DNA of 64,000 bases from an uncultured Pelagibacteraceae bacterium. Its GTDB lineage: Bacteria > Pseudomonadota > Alphaproteobacteria > Pelagibacterales > Pelagibacteraceae. The stretch covers positions 1 through 64,000 of the forward strand of contig CACHSP010000002.1 of NCBI GenBank assembly GCA_902582605.1, given 5' to 3'. The position numbers were made by a program, and so were the translations under genes. The notes below the pieces were generated by a model. The model was given only the letters and a program-made list of their open reading frames with translations. It ran no database searches and had not been told where the DNA came from. This document shows positions 1 to 9,781 of this stretch, piece by piece (the first letter of the stretch is position 1; each line of letters opens with the position of its first letter).

Positions 1-1
1 A

Positions 2-1375
2 ATTAATAGAATAATCGACAATGCATCTGTTGCAATAGCATCCCTAAATAGAAGACCAGTTATTTCATCAAGAGAAATGGCTCTAAAGCATTCAAGAAAA
101 AATGGTGCAACATTATTTGGTGTTGATAGTAAATATAAATTTGATTGCGAATGGGCAGCATGGTCTAATGGGACTGCCGTGAGAGAATTAGATTTCCATG
201 ATACTTTTTTAGCTGCTGACTATAGTCACCCAGGGGATAACATTCCTCCACTAATAAGTGTCGCTCAGCAAAATAAAAAAAGCGGTTTAGATCTCTTAAG
301 AGGAATAATTACCGCTTATGAAGTACAAGTGAATTTGGTTAAAGGTATATGCCTACATAAACATAAAGTAGACCATATAGCACATCTTGGTCCAAGTGTA
401 GCTGCTGGGATTGGTTCAATGTTAAGATTAAACACTGAAACTATTTATCAAGCTGTTCAGCAAGCATTGCATACAACAATTTCAACTAGACAATCAAGAA
501 AAGGTGAAATTTCAAGCTGGAAAGCATATGCTCCAGCACATGCCGGAAAGCTTGCTATAGAAGCTGTTGATAGAGTGATGCGTGGTGAAGGAGCACCAAG
601 TCCAATTTATGAAGGTGAAGATAGTGTGATAGCAAGAATACTTGATGGAAAGAAAGCATTGTACAAAGTCCCCTTACCAAAAAAAGGAGAAACAAAAAAA
701 GCAATACTTGAAACTTATACAAAAGAATATTCTGCTGAATATCAATCTCAAGCTTTAATAGATTTAGCAAAAAAACTTAAAAAGAAAGTTCAAAATCTTA
801 ACCAGATCAAAAAAATAGATATTTTTACAAGTCACCACACTCATTATGTAATCGGAACAGGTGCAAACGATCCACAAAAAATGGATCCTAATGCTAGTAG
901 AGAAACATTAGATCACTCGATAATGTATATATTTGCAGTTGCACTTGAGGATGGCACTTGGCATCACGTAAAATCCTACACAAAAGCAAGAGCTAAAAGA
1001 AAGAGCACAATTAAGATTTGGAGATCAATAAAAACTCATGAGGATAAAAAATGGACCAAAAAATACCATGATCCAAACCCAAGAAAAAAAGCATTTGGTG
1101 CAAAAGTAGTAATAACTCTCAATAATGGTAAAAAAATTACTGAGGAACAAGGTGTAGCAGATGCACATCCTTATGGTTCACGTCCTTTCAAAAGACGAAA
1201 TTATATTAACAAATTCTTAACTTTAACTGAAAATATCTTAAATAAAAAAGAAAGTGATAGATTTTTAAAAATAGTACAAAATTTAAAAAAATTAAAACCA
1301 GGTCAACTTGATAAGTTAAATATTGAAGTCAAAAAGGGTAAAATAAAAAGAAATTTTAAAAAAGGTATTTTTTAA
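2..1375 (+). CDS. prpD: 2-methylcitrate dehydratase (MmgE/PrpD family), 5' end outside window
   Basis: Dehydrates 2-methylcitrate in the methylcitrate cycle that oxidises propionyl-CoA to pyruvate and succinate. The frame is open from base 2, so the first ATG at 77 is internal and the true start lies upstream of the window. MmgE/PrpD features are visible: the [16 protein letters not shown] helix, the [18 protein letters not shown] segment and a long C-terminal lid domain. The stop codon TAA at 1373-1375 shares its last base with the ATG of prpB, so the genes are translationally coupled. The neighbours prpB and prpC make the assignment to the propionate pathway, rather than another MmgE-type enzyme, close to certain. 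Confidence 0.93.
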   Translation: MNRIIDNASVAIASLNRRPVISSREMALKHSRKNGATLFGVDSKYKFDCEWAAWSNGTAVRELDFHDTFLAADYSHPGDNIPPLISVAQQNKKSGLDLLRGIITAYEVQVNLVKGICLHKHKVDHIAHLGPSVAAGIGSMLRLNTETIYQAVQQALHTTISTRQSRKGEISSWKAYAPAHAGKLAIEAVDRVMRGEGAPSPIYEGEDSVIARILDGKKALYKVPLPKKGETKKAILETYTKEYSAEYQSQALIDLAKKLKKKVQNLNQIKKIDIFTSHHTHYVIGTGANDPQKMDPNASRETLDHSIMYIFAVALEDGTWHHVKSYTKARAKRKSTIKIWRSIKTHEDKKWTKKYHDPNPRKKAFGAKVVITLNNGKKITEEQGVADAHPYGSRPFKRRNYINKFLTLTENILNKKESDRFLKIVQNLKKLKPGQLDKLNIEVKKGKIKRNFKKGIF

Positions 1376-2271
1376 TGCACTTTATAGAAAAAGAACCAGT
1401 TCAAAAAAGAAAAGATTTTGTTGATAAATTAAAATCTGGTAAAATTTTAAGAGTTCCTGGTGCATACAACCCTTTGACCGCGAAGTTAATTGAGGAAATT
1501 GGATACGACGCAGTTTATGTTTCAGGTGGAGTTATGGCTAATGACTTGGGATTTCCTGACATTGGGTTAACTACTCTTCAAGATGTAAGTACAAGATCAT
1601 ACCTTATTTCAAGAGTGACTAATCTTCCAACTATCGTTGATATTGATACTGGTTTTAAATCTTGTAAAGAAACTATTGAAACTTTTGAGGAATTTGGAAT
1701 CACTGCAGTTCATTTAGAGGATCAAATTGAGAGAAAAAGATGTGGGCATCTTGATAATAAAGAACTCATATCAACAGATGCAATGATTAAAAAAATTAAA
1801 GAATGTGTATCAGCAAAAAAAGATGAAAATTTCAAAATTATAGCTAGATCGGATGCAAAGAGTGTAGAAGGAATAGATAAAATGATTGAAAGATGTAAAG
1901 CATACATTGATGCTGGGGCAGAAATAGTTTTTCCGGAAGCATTGCAAGATGAAAAGGAATTTGAAAAAGTTAGAAAAGAACTATCATGTTATTTACTTGC
2001 CAATATGACTGAGTTTGGAAAATCAAAGCTGTTCAACTATAAAGAATTAGAAAAATTTGGTTATAATATCGTAATTTATCCAGTCACTACACAGCGGCTA
2101 GCGATGAAAAATGTTGAAGATGGATTGCGGGACATTTATGCAAATGGACACCAAAACAATATCATCGATAAAATGCAAACTAGAAAAAGATTATATGAGC
2201 TTGTTGACTATGAGAAATATAATGATTTGGATGAAAAAATTTACAACTTTAGTACAGAGGGACATGAATAA
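1375..2271 (+). CDS. prpB: Methylisocitrate lyase
   Basis: Cleaves 2-methylisocitrate to pyruvate and succinate, the last step of the methylcitrate cycle. The 298-residue protein is the normal length for the isocitrate lyase/PEP mutase superfamily. It carries the Mg-binding DIDTGF stretch (residues 89-94) and the catalytic loop KRCGH (121-125) with the active-site cysteine. HLEDQ (113-117) is the acidic metal site. It overlaps the prpD stop by one base and the prpC start by one base, forming a tight three-gene operon. Carboxyphosphonoenolpyruvate mutase-like paralogues are the alternative, but the neighbours decide for PrpB. Confidence 0.95.
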   Translation: MHFIEKEPVQKRKDFVDKLKSGKILRVPGAYNPLTAKLIEEIGYDAVYVSGGVMANDLGFPDIGLTTLQDVSTRSYLISRVTNLPTIVDIDTGFKSCKETIETFEEFGITAVHLEDQIERKRCGHLDNKELISTDAMIKKIKECVSAKKDENFKIIARSDAKSVEGIDKMIERCKAYIDAGAEIVFPEALQDEKEFEKVRKELSCYLLANMTEFGKSKLFNYKELEKFGYNIVIYPVTTQRLAMKNVEDGLRDIYANGHQNNIIDKMQTRKRLYELVDYEKYNDLDEKIYNFSTEGHE

Positions 2272-3395
2272 TGAGTGATGATATAAAAAAAGGATTACTT
2301 GGAATAGTTGTTGACGAAACAGAAGTTTCGAAAGTTATGCCTGAGATTAATTCCCTTACTTACAGAGGATACGCCGCTCAAGATTTGTGCGAATATTGTA
2401 GATTTGAGGAGGTTGCTTATTTGATCTTGAATAAAGACTTACCAAATACGATACAATTAAGAAAATTTGAAAAAGAAGAAAAAAATAATAGGGATTTATC
2501 AAAGGATCTTTATTCAATAATTAAAAAAATGCCAAAAAAATCACATCCAATGGATGTTGCTAGAACTGCCGTAAGTATAATGGGACTTGAAGATAAAGAA
2601 ACCACAGACTCTTCTCATGAAGCAAATATGAGAAAGGCAATTAGAATTTTAGCAAAAACTCCAACAGCACTAGCTGCCTTTTATAGAATTAGAAAAGGAA
2701 AAAAAATTATTAAACCTAAAAAAAATTTGAATATTGCAGAAAACTTTTTTTATATGTGTTTTGGTAAAGTTCCACAAAAAGAAATTGTAAAAGCTTTTGA
2801 TGTATCTTTGATTTTATATGCAGAACATAGTTTTAATGTATCTACATTCACAGCAAGAACAATCACTAGTAGTTTGTCTGATATTCACGGGGCCATCACT
2901 GGTGCTATTGCAAGTCTTAAGGGTCCGTTACATGGAGGTGCTAATGAAGAAGTAATGCACATGATGAGTAAAATTAAAAGTCCAAAAAATGCTCTTCAAT
3001 GGATAAATAATGCTCTAGACAACAAAGAAGTGGTTATGGGGTTTGGTCATAGAGTTTACAAATCTGGAGATTCGAGAGTTCCAACTATGAGAAAATATTT
3101 TGCAAAAGTAGCAAAAATTAAAAAAGATAAAAAATTTGAGAAGATTTACGATATAATTGAAAAGGTAATGATAAAAAGAAAAAATATTCATCCAAATGTT
3201 GATTATCCAACTGGACCAACATATCATTTAATGGGCTTTGACACAGATTTTTTCACGCCAATTTTTGTCATTTCAAGAATTACTGGGTGGTCAGCACATA
3301 TCATGGAACAACACGCGGCCAACAAATTAATAAGGCCTCTAGCTAGTTATAAAGGGAGTCAGCACAGAAAAGTTGTTCAATTAAACCAAAGATAA
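2271..3395 (+). CDS. prpC: 2-methylcitrate synthase (citrate synthase family)
   Basis: Condenses propionyl-CoA with oxaloacetate to give 2-methylcitrate. The 374-residue length fits the short bacterial methylcitrate/citrate synthase type. Catalytic residues are seen: H221 in LHGGAN, H260 in GFGHRVYK and D311 in NVDYPTGP, with H186 in the AEHSFN substrate-binding segment. The sequence alone cannot exclude citrate synthase activity; the gene's place after prpD and prpB supports the methylcitrate role. It ends immediately beside the convergent gene at 3396, with no room for a separate terminator. Confidence 0.92.
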   Translation: MSDDIKKGLLGIVVDETEVSKVMPEINSLTYRGYAAQDLCEYCRFEEVAYLILNKDLPNTIQLRKFEKEEKNNRDLSKDLYSIIKKMPKKSHPMDVARTAVSIMGLEDKETTDSSHEANMRKAIRILAKTPTALAAFYRIRKGKKIIKPKKNLNIAENFFYMCFGKVPQKEIVKAFDVSLILYAEHSFNVSTFTARTITSSLSDIHGAITGAIASLKGPLHGGANEEVMHMMSKIKSPKNALQWINNALDNKEVVMGFGHRVYKSGDSRVPTMRKYFAKVAKIKKDKKFEKIYDIIEKVMIKRKNIHPNVDYPTGPTYHLMGFDTDFFTPIFVISRITGWSAHIMEQHAANKLIRPLASYKGSQHRKVVQLNQR

Positions 3396-4025
3396 CTACT
3401 TTTCAATTTTTGCAAATCTAGTATTCCACAAAATTTCACACTTTAATTTGTATTTTTGAATAAACTCATCTATTGCCTTTTTGACCTGTGGTGCCTGGGC
3501 TCCTAAATCATAATCATCACATAATACTGTACCATTAGAATTGATCACCTCTAAACAACATTCTAAATCATTCTTAACAGTCTCATAAGCGTGACCACCA
3601 TCCAAAAACACAAAATCAATTTTTGACATATCAATTTTTTTTAAAACTAAATTAGAATTACCTTTAATCAAAGTAATATTATTTTTGTATTTTTTTAAAA
3701 GATCTTCAACTGCCTCTTTACTATAAGGATTTTGTTTTTTTAAAAATTTAAAATAGATATTTTTCAATGGATTAGAGAAAAATGTGTTAGGTATTACCTC
3801 TGATTTATTTTCATCATTTATTTCAAATAAATCCAAACCTATGTATTTAAAATCTTCTTTATGAATTTTGTAAAGGAGTTCACAAACATTTCTTGCTGTT
3901 ACACCATGAAAAACACCCACCTCCAAAAAAGTTTTGGGACTTTTCTCTTTTACTATTTTGAGAAAATAATTACCTACACCATCCTGCTTAAGACTGGTTT
4001 TTCTAAAATATTTTTTATATTTCAA
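3396..4025 (-). CDS. Class I SAM-dependent methyltransferase (Methyltransf_24-like)
   Basis: Predicted SAM-dependent methyltransferase of unknown substrate, 209 residues. The glycine-rich motif I is FLEVGVFHG (about residues 33-41) and the acidic FVFLDGGHAYETVKNDL segment is typical of the Methyltransf_24 group found near glycosylation and surface-polymer genes. It lies five bases downstream of nrdB on the same strand, so it may be read from the nrdAB promoter. A second, diverged member of the same group is at 37084. The function of either protein cannot be deduced from sequence. Confidence 0.75.
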   Translation of the reverse strand: MKYKKYFRKTSLKQDGVGNYFLKIVKEKSPKTFLEVGVFHGVTARNVCELLYKIHKEDFKYIGLDLFEINDENKSEVIPNTFFSNPLKNIYFKFLKKQNPYSKEAVEDLLKKYKNNITLIKGNSNLVLKKIDMSKIDFVFLDGGHAYETVKNDLECCLEVINSNGTVLCDDYDLGAQAPQVKKAIDEFIQKYKLKCEILWNTRFAKIEK

Positions 4026-4030
4026 ATGAA

Positions 4031-5056
4031 TTAACTAAATGCTTCTACCCAAGTGCCTTGTGTTGATGCTTTAGAATACTCTGTTGCACGACCTTCAAAA
4101 AAGTTCATATGCTCAACAGCGTTCAACATAGTATCAAGCCACCCTAGAGGGTTTTTTTCTACATCATAGATTGGTTCAAGACCAAGTTGAACTAATCTTC
4201 TATTGCCAATAAATCTAATGTAGTCTTTAACTTCTTGTGCAGTTAAGCCTTCCATTGGACCCATCTCGAAAGCTAAATCAATAAAAGAATCTTCGTGCTC
4301 AACGATTGTTCTACAAGCTTCATAAAGTTCTTTTTTTAATTTTGGTGTCCAGATTTCTGGATTTTCTTTTATAAACTCTTTAAAAATTCTTATCATAGAA
4401 TTACAATGAAGAGTTTCGTCTCTAACCGACCAAGTTACTATTTGGCCCATGCCTTTCATTTTATTGTGTCTTGGAAAATTTAAGAGAATTGCAAAACTTG
4501 CAAATAACTGAAGTCCTTCTGTAAAAGCACTAAATACAGCAACAGTTTTGGCAATATCTTCTTTTGAATTTACATTAAATCCTTGCATGTAGTCATATTT
4601 ATCTTTCATTTCTTTATATTTCATAAAAGCTGAATATTCTGACTCTGGCATACCGATTGTATCTAATAAATGAGAGTAAGCAGCTACATGAACTGTTTCC
4701 ATAGACGCAAAAGCAGTCATCATCATTAGAACCTCTGTTGGCTTAAAGACCGTTGTGTAATGTCTTAAGTAGCAATTATTTACTTCAACATCAGCTTGAG
4801 TAAAAAATCTAAAAATTTGAGTTAAAAGATTTTTTTCTGGTTGAGACAAGTTTTTTTGCCAATCTCTTACATCATCTCCAAGAGGGACTTCTTCTGGTAA
4901 CCAGTGTATTCTTTGTTGGGTTAACCATGCATCATAACACCATGGATATCTAAATGGCTTATATACAGGGTTCTCAACTAATAAACCCATCTTTTTAGGT
5001 TGAATTATTTCTTTATTCTCTGTCTTAATTTTATCTGCTACTGACATGATAAACAC
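4031..5056 (-). CDS. nrdB: Class I ribonucleotide reductase, beta (radical) subunit
   Basis: Small subunit of class I ribonucleotide reductase, housing the metal centre that makes the radical used by NrdA. Ferritin-like ligands are present: E120 and H123 in METVHVAAY, E180 in the EGLQLF helix, and E214 and H217 in VRDETLH. Y127 matches the radical tyrosine, pointing to an ordinary tyrosyl-radical enzyme rather than a Phe-containing class Ic type. The 341-residue frame begins MFIMSVADK and overlaps the nrdA end; the internal ATG at 5047 (MSVADK) is an equally likely start. There is no ATP-cone at its N-terminus. Confidence 0.95.
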   Translation of the reverse strand: MFIMSVADKIKTENKEIIQPKKMGLLVENPVYKPFRYPWCYDAWLTQQRIHWLPEEVPLGDDVRDWQKNLSQPEKNLLTQIFRFFTQADVEVNNCYLRHYTTVFKPTEVLMMMTAFASMETVHVAAYSHLLDTIGMPESEYSAFMKYKEMKDKYDYMQGFNVNSKEDIAKTVAVFSAFTEGLQLFASFAILLNFPRHNKMKGMGQIVTWSVRDETLHCNSMIRIFKEFIKENPEIWTPKLKKELYEACRTIVEHEDSFIDLAFEMGPMEGLTAQEVKDYIRFIGNRRLVQLGLEPIYDVEKNPLGWLDTMLNAVEHMNFFEGRATEYSKASTQGTWVEAFS

Positions 5057-6978
5057 TCCTCATATTCTGGTTGATCGTTAGTTTGTTGGTTTTTTGATTT
5101 ATATACATTGGCTGTAACATCAGTTGATTTAGCATTGTTGATATTTTCAGCTCTTTGAATTGATTTTGATCTACAATAGTAAAGGCTTTTTAAACCTTTT
5201 TTCCATGCATCAAAATGAATTCTATGCAATTCTTTTTTGTGAACATCGGCTGGTAAAAATAAATTTACCGATTGTGCTTGAGAGATATATTGAGTTCTGT
5301 CTCCACTCAGTTCAACAATCCATTTTTGATTTAATTCAAAGGCAGTTTTAAAAACATCCTTTTCTAAATCGGTTAAAAAATCTAAATGAGATACTGACCC
5401 TTGATTTGTTGTAATTGTTGACCAAGTTTCGTCATCGTTTTTTCCGTGACTTTCTAAAATTTCTTCTAAATATCTATTTCTAACATTAAATGACCCCGAT
5501 AAAGTTTTATGCGTATAACTATTAGCTGCAATTGGTTCAACACCCGGAGAAGCTCCTCCACAAATAATAGAAATAGAAGCTGTTGGTGCTATTGCTGTTT
5601 TGTTAGAAAATCTTTCATTAAATCCGTATTCAGCCGCATCCGGACATGCACCTCGCTCTTCAGCTAATTCTTTTGATGCTTTATTAACTTGTTCATCAAT
5701 TTGTTTGAATATTTTTTTATTCCAAGATTTAGCCATTACAGACTCAAGTGGAATTCTATGCTTTTGCAAAAAGGAGTGAAAACCCATAACTCCAAGACCA
5801 ACACTTCTTTCTCTCTCTGCAGAATATTTCGCATCTTTAAATTGATCTGGAGCCTTATTAATAAAGTCTGATAAAACGTTATCTAAAAATCTCATTACAT
5901 CACTAATCATGTTTGGATCATCTTTCCATTCATCATATTTTTCAAGATTTAAGGATGATAAACAACAAACTGCTGTTCTATCTCTTCCATCTTTATCGAT
6001 ACCTGTAGGGAGAGTTATTTCACTACAAAGATTAGAAGTTTTTACAGTTAAGTTTGCAAGTTTATGGTGTTGTGGAATTTGTCTATTAACTGTATCGATA
6101 TAAATAATGTACGGCTCACCAGTTTCAATTCTAGCTGTTAACAACCTAATCCATAAATTTCTTGCAGATATAGTTTGCTGAATAGATCCATCAGCTGGGC
6201 TTTTAAGTGCCCACTGATCATCGGTTTCAACAGCTCGCATAAATGCATCTGAAACTAAAACTCCGTGATGTAAATTTAAAGCTTTTCTATTTGGATCACC
6301 CCCAGTTGGTCTTCGCATTTCAATAAACTCTTCTATTTCAGGATGATCAATAGGAAGATAACAAGCTGCTGAACCTCTTCTTAAAGATCCTTGACTGATT
6401 GCCATAGTTAAAGAATCCATAACTTTAATAAATGGAATTATCCCAGAAGTTTTTCCGACTTTACCAATCTTTTCTCCAATTGATCTTAGATTACCCCAAT
6501 AACTTCCTATGCCTCCACCCTTCGCAGCAAGCCAAACATTTTCACTCCAAAGATCTAAAATACCACCTAGACTATCTGAAGCTTCGTTTAAAAAACATGA
6601 AATGGGTAATCCTCTTTTGGTTCCGCCATTCGACAAAACTGGAGTTGCGGGCATGAACCAAAGGTTACTAATGTAATTGTAAATTCTTTGAGCGTGTAAA
6701 TTATCATCAGCATATGTGCTTGCTACTCTTGCAAACAAGTCTTGATAAGACTCATTGTGACCAAGATATCTATCTTTCAAAGTTGCCTTACCAAAATCAG
6801 TTAAGTTTGCATCTCGAGAACGATCTATTTTGATTATGATACCTTTATCATTCTGAAAAAGTTCAGTTTCATTGTTAAGTGAAAAAAGGTCTGGTCTATT
6901 ATTTTTTTCTACTTCTTTAACTTGTGGGCTATATTCAGAGACAGCTTTCTTTAGGGCCTGCGATAGAATTTTATTCAT
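5038..6978 (-). CDS. nrdA: Class I ribonucleotide reductase, alpha (catalytic) subunit
   Basis: Reduces ribonucleotides to deoxyribonucleotides together with NrdB. Redox cysteines are C128 (ISCFL) and C338 or C339 (TAVCCLSS). The radical-site triad is N316, C318 and E320 in NLCSEI, and the C-terminal shuttle pair is in CLSCQ (C642, C645). At 646 residues it is about 115 shorter than E. coli NrdA. The N-terminal segment before the catalytic core is short and lacks a recognisable ATP-cone, so dATP feedback inhibition is probably absent (inference). It is transcribed first in nrdA-nrdB, downstream of two NrdR-type boxes. Confidence 0.95.
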   Translation of the reverse strand: MNKILSQALKKAVSEYSPQVKEVEKNNRPDLFSLNNETELFQNDKGIIIKIDRSRDANLTDFGKATLKDRYLGHNESYQDLFARVASTYADDNLHAQRIYNYISNLWFMPATPVLSNGGTKRGLPISCFLNEASDSLGGILDLWSENVWLAAKGGGIGSYWGNLRSIGEKIGKVGKTSGIIPFIKVMDSLTMAISQGSLRRGSAACYLPIDHPEIEEFIEMRRPTGGDPNRKALNLHHGVLVSDAFMRAVETDDQWALKSPADGSIQQTISARNLWIRLLTARIETGEPYIIYIDTVNRQIPQHHKLANLTVKTSNLCSEITLPTGIDKDGRDRTAVCCLSSLNLEKYDEWKDDPNMISDVMRFLDNVLSDFINKAPDQFKDAKYSAERERSVGLGVMGFHSFLQKHRIPLESVMAKSWNKKIFKQIDEQVNKASKELAEERGACPDAAEYGFNERFSNKTAIAPTASISIICGGASPGVEPIAANSYTHKTLSGSFNVRNRYLEEILESHGKNDDETWSTITTNQGSVSHLDFLTDLEKDVFKTAFELNQKWIVELSGDRTQYISQAQSVNLFLPADVHKKELHRIHFDAWKKGLKSLYYCRSKSIQRAENINNAKSTDVTANVYKSKNQQTNDQPEYEECLSCQ

Positions 6979-7010
6979 ATTTTTTATTATATTTTGTTAT
7001 TAGTACGAAA

Positions 7011-7058
7011 ACAACTATATGTTGTGTGCGTTTAGCGTTAATACACTATATAAACAAC
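7011..7058 (-). promoter_or_regulatory. Paired NrdR-type operator boxes upstream of nrdAB
   Basis: Two 16-bp elements match the known NrdR box pattern (acaCwAtATaTwGtgt): ACAACTATATGTTGTG at 7011-7026, a near-perfect dyad, and ACACTATATAAACAAC at 7043-7058. The linker is 16 bp, so the centres are 32 bp apart, about three helical turns, the classic spacing for cooperative NrdR binding. They sit 32-80 bp in front of nrdA. NrdR represses ribonucleotide reductase genes when (d)ATP is plentiful. The nrdR gene itself is not in the window. Confidence 0.8.
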
Positions 7059-7136
7059 AAATCAACAGAACATTTATAGAACACAAGGAAAAAAAATCAA
7101 TAAAAAAATTAAAAAAAATGTAAGTAATTAACAATA

Positions 7137-8591
7137 ATGTCAGTAAATTTAAAAATCGACCCCTATGGTTTTAGAGAGTATGACGCTCGATGGTTGTATG
7201 AAAAAGACATAAATCTCCCAGGCATAACGAATCTTGGTAAAGGACTAGGTACACAAATTATAAAACAAACAAATAAAACAAATCCAAAAGTAATTGTTGG
7301 TCATGATTATCGATCATATAGTGAAGATATAAAAGCAGCACTTAAAAAAGGTTTAGTTTCAACAGGTTGTTTTGTTGAAGACGTAGGTTTGTCTTTGTCT
7401 CCGATGGTTTATTTTGCACAATTCCATTTTAATTCTGATGCTGTTGCAATGGTAACTGCAAGTCATAACGACAATGGTTGGACAGGTGTAAAAATGGGTA
7501 TTAAGAAAGGATTAACACATGCACCTGAAGAAATGAAAGAATTAAAAGAAATAACATTAAGTGAAAACTTTGTAAACGGACAAGGTCAGGAAAAAAAAAT
7601 AGAAAATTTTCAAAACATTTATAAAAAAAGCTTAATAGATAACAATAAAATCAAAAAAAAAATTAAAGCAGTGGTAGCTTGTGGTAATGGAACTGCAGGA
7701 ATTTTTGCTCCTGATATTTTGCGTGGAATTGGTTGTGAAGTAATAGAACTTGATTGTAATTTAGACTGGACCTTCCCTAAATATAATCCTAATCCAGAAG
7801 ACTTAAAAATGCTACATGCAATTTCTGATGCTGTTAAAAAAAATAATGCTGATATCGGATTTGGATTTGATGGTGATGGTGACAGAGTAGGAGTAATTGA
7901 TAATGAAGGGAATGAAATATTTTCAGATAAAATAGGATTATTAATTGCAAGAAGTTTATCAAATAAATATAAAAATTCTGTTTTCGTAGTGGATGTAAAA
8001 TCAACAGGATTGTATGCGAATGATGAATTATTAAATTTTAATAAATGTAAAACAATTTATTGGAAAACTGGTCATTCACATATCAAAAGAAAAGTTAACA
8101 ATGAAAACGCTTTAGCAGGATTTGAAAAAAGTGGACACTTTTTTTTTAATCAACCTTTGGGTTACGGGTATGACGATGGTATCAATTCAGCGATCCAAGT
8201 TTGTCATTTATTAGATAATCAGAACAAAAAAATGAATGAAATAATTAAAGAAATCCCGAAAACTTTTCAAACACCTACTATGGCTCCTTATTGCAAGGAT
8301 GAGGAAAAATATTCTTTGGTCGATAAAATTATTAAAGATATTGAAAAAATTAAAAAAGAAAAAGTTAAAATAGATGACCAAGAAATTGATGAAATTTTAA
8401 CTGTGAATGGTGTTAGATTTTCGTTTAAAGATGGTTCATGGGGTTTGATTAGAGCCTCCTCTAATAAACCTTCTTTAGTGATTGTAACAGAAAGTCCTAC
8501 CTCCGATGAAAGAAAATTAAAAATATTTAAATTTATAGATTCCTTACTTCAAAAAACGGGCAAAATTGGTGAATACGACCAAAAAATTTAA
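7137..8591 (+). CDS. Phosphomannomutase/phosphoglucomutase (alpha-D-phosphohexomutase)
   Basis: Interconverts hexose 1- and 6-phosphates, supplying sugar nucleotides for lipopolysaccharide and other glycans. The 484-residue protein has the four-domain phosphohexomutase layout: phosphoserine S109 in TASHNDNGWTG, the metal loop GFDGDGDR (about 243-250), the sugar-binding FEKSGH (about 328-333) and the C-terminal phosphate-binding RASSNKPS segment. It resembles the AlgC/ManB type more than the GlmM type. It is divergent from nrdA and its stop is adjacent to a convergent gene. Confidence 0.9.
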   Translation: MSVNLKIDPYGFREYDARWLYEKDINLPGITNLGKGLGTQIIKQTNKTNPKVIVGHDYRSYSEDIKAALKKGLVSTGCFVEDVGLSLSPMVYFAQFHFNSDAVAMVTASHNDNGWTGVKMGIKKGLTHAPEEMKELKEITLSENFVNGQGQEKKIENFQNIYKKSLIDNNKIKKKIKAVVACGNGTAGIFAPDILRGIGCEVIELDCNLDWTFPKYNPNPEDLKMLHAISDAVKKNNADIGFGFDGDGDRVGVIDNEGNEIFSDKIGLLIARSLSNKYKNSVFVVDVKSTGLYANDELLNFNKCKTIYWKTGHSHIKRKVNNENALAGFEKSGHFFFNQPLGYGYDDGINSAIQVCHLLDNQNKKMNEIIKEIPKTFQTPTMAPYCKDEEKYSLVDKIIKDIEKIKKEKVKIDDQEIDEILTVNGVRFSFKDGSWGLIRASSNKPSLVIVTESPTSDERKLKIFKFIDSLLQKTGKIGEYDQKI

Positions 8592-9677
8592 CTAATCACT
8601 CTTTTCTTCAGGTTCATCTTTATTTAATGAGTTGTCACTATAAAATTTTTTAATTAATTCTTCCTCTTTCTTTTTTTGCTCTAAATCAAATTTTTCTTCC
8701 CACTCTTTCAATCTTCTCTCTTCTTCTAGTATTCTTTGTTCTTCCTCAAATTTTTGTTTAATTTCTAGTTCTTTTTCCTCTTCTATCCTTTTTTGCTCCT
8801 CTTCTTCTTTTCTTAATTTCTCTGTTCTCTCATATTCTTCTTTTTGACGTAAAAATCTCTCCTCTTCTTCTGCTTTAATTTTTTCCTCTTTGAGTCTTAA
8901 CTCTTCCTCTTTAACTCTCTGTTCTGCTTGCTCTTTTAAGATTTGTCTTTCTATCTCTTTTTGTCTCTCATTTTCGATCTCTTTTAACCTTATTTCTGAC
9001 TCTTTAAGTTTTTCCTCCTCATATTTTAATCTTTTAGCTGCTTCTCTTATTCTTTGTTCTTCATCTAATCTTTTTTGTCTCTCTATCTCATTAAGTCTAA
9101 TTTGCTCGTGTCTTTCTCTCTCTTTTTCCTCTCTTAATTGCTGTGCTTTAATCTCCTTTTCTTTTAAAGCTTGTTCTTTTGTTTTTATCTTTTCTTCCCG
9201 AGCTCTTTGTCTCTCAAGCATTCTTAATCTAAGTTCTTCTTCTCTGATCTTTCTAGCATCCTCTCTTATTTTTTTAGCTTCCTCATCTTTAATTTTTTGT
9301 TGTTCAATAAATATCCTCTTAGCTTCGATTTTTTTTCTTTTTTCCTCATTTTTTTTAATTTGCTTTTCATTTTCAATCATCAGTCTTCTTTGCTCAAGAA
9401 TTTGTTTTTTTTCCTCTTTTATTCTCTCTTCTTTTTCTCTTTGAGCTTGTTTTTTTTGGTTCTCAAGTTCTTTTTTTTCGTTGATAATTCTCTGTCTTGC
9501 TGATCTCTCTTTGCTTATTTTTCTTTCTTTTTGGATCTTTGTATAAAAATTCTGTAATTTATTTTTACCTTGTTCAATGAAATTAAATGGGTTCATATCA
9601 AATTTACCCTTTTTACTTTCTCGACTATTTGATTTATTGTTAACTCTTTTTTTTTGAACCATATTAAAAGGTAACAC
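8592..9677 (-). CDS. Long charged coiled-coil protein, function unknown
   Basis: About 300 of its residues form a nearly uninterrupted, Glu/Lys/Arg-rich single helix or coiled coil (repeats of the kind EEERRLKEWEEK), with almost no Gly or Pro after residue 60. The N-terminal 50 residues are basic, with an NPFNFIEQGKNKLQNFY patch. There is no signal peptide or membrane segment. The long frame starts with GTG; the ATG at 9662 (MVQKKRV) is the more likely start. The composition makes similarity-based naming unreliable. A structural or spacer role (IF-like, TolA-like or single alpha-helix) is only a guess. Confidence 0.7.
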   Translation of the reverse strand: MLPFNMVQKKRVNNKSNSRESKKGKFDMNPFNFIEQGKNKLQNFYTKIQKERKISKERSARQRIINEKKELENQKKQAQREKEERIKEEKKQILEQRRLMIENEKQIKKNEEKRKKIEAKRIFIEQQKIKDEEAKKIREDARKIREEELRLRMLERQRAREEKIKTKEQALKEKEIKAQQLREEKERERHEQIRLNEIERQKRLDEEQRIREAAKRLKYEEEKLKESEIRLKEIENERQKEIERQILKEQAEQRVKEEELRLKEEKIKAEEEERFLRQKEEYERTEKLRKEEEEQKRIEEEKELEIKQKFEEEQRILEEERRLKEWEEKFDLEQKKKEEELIKKFYSDNSLNKDEPEEKSD

Positions 9678-9781
9678 TATTTAAATTATTTTAAATATAA
9701 ACCATGTGTTTAAATTGTGGTTTTTTGATTATTTCAATTTTTACGTGCACAATAGGATAATTTTTTTTAAAAAAATATTTT

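Noticed and set aside
77-79. ATG at 77 as the start of prpD
   Set aside because: The frame is open upstream to the window edge and the residues before it read as conserved PrpD sequence, so the gene is truncated by the window, not started here.
8890-9444. A 184-residue plus-strand open frame rich in Ser, Leu and Phe
   Set aside because: It is the antisense shadow of the E/K/R-rich coiled-coil gene: GAA/AAA codons read backwards give TTC/TTT. No ribosome-binding site or independent evidence.
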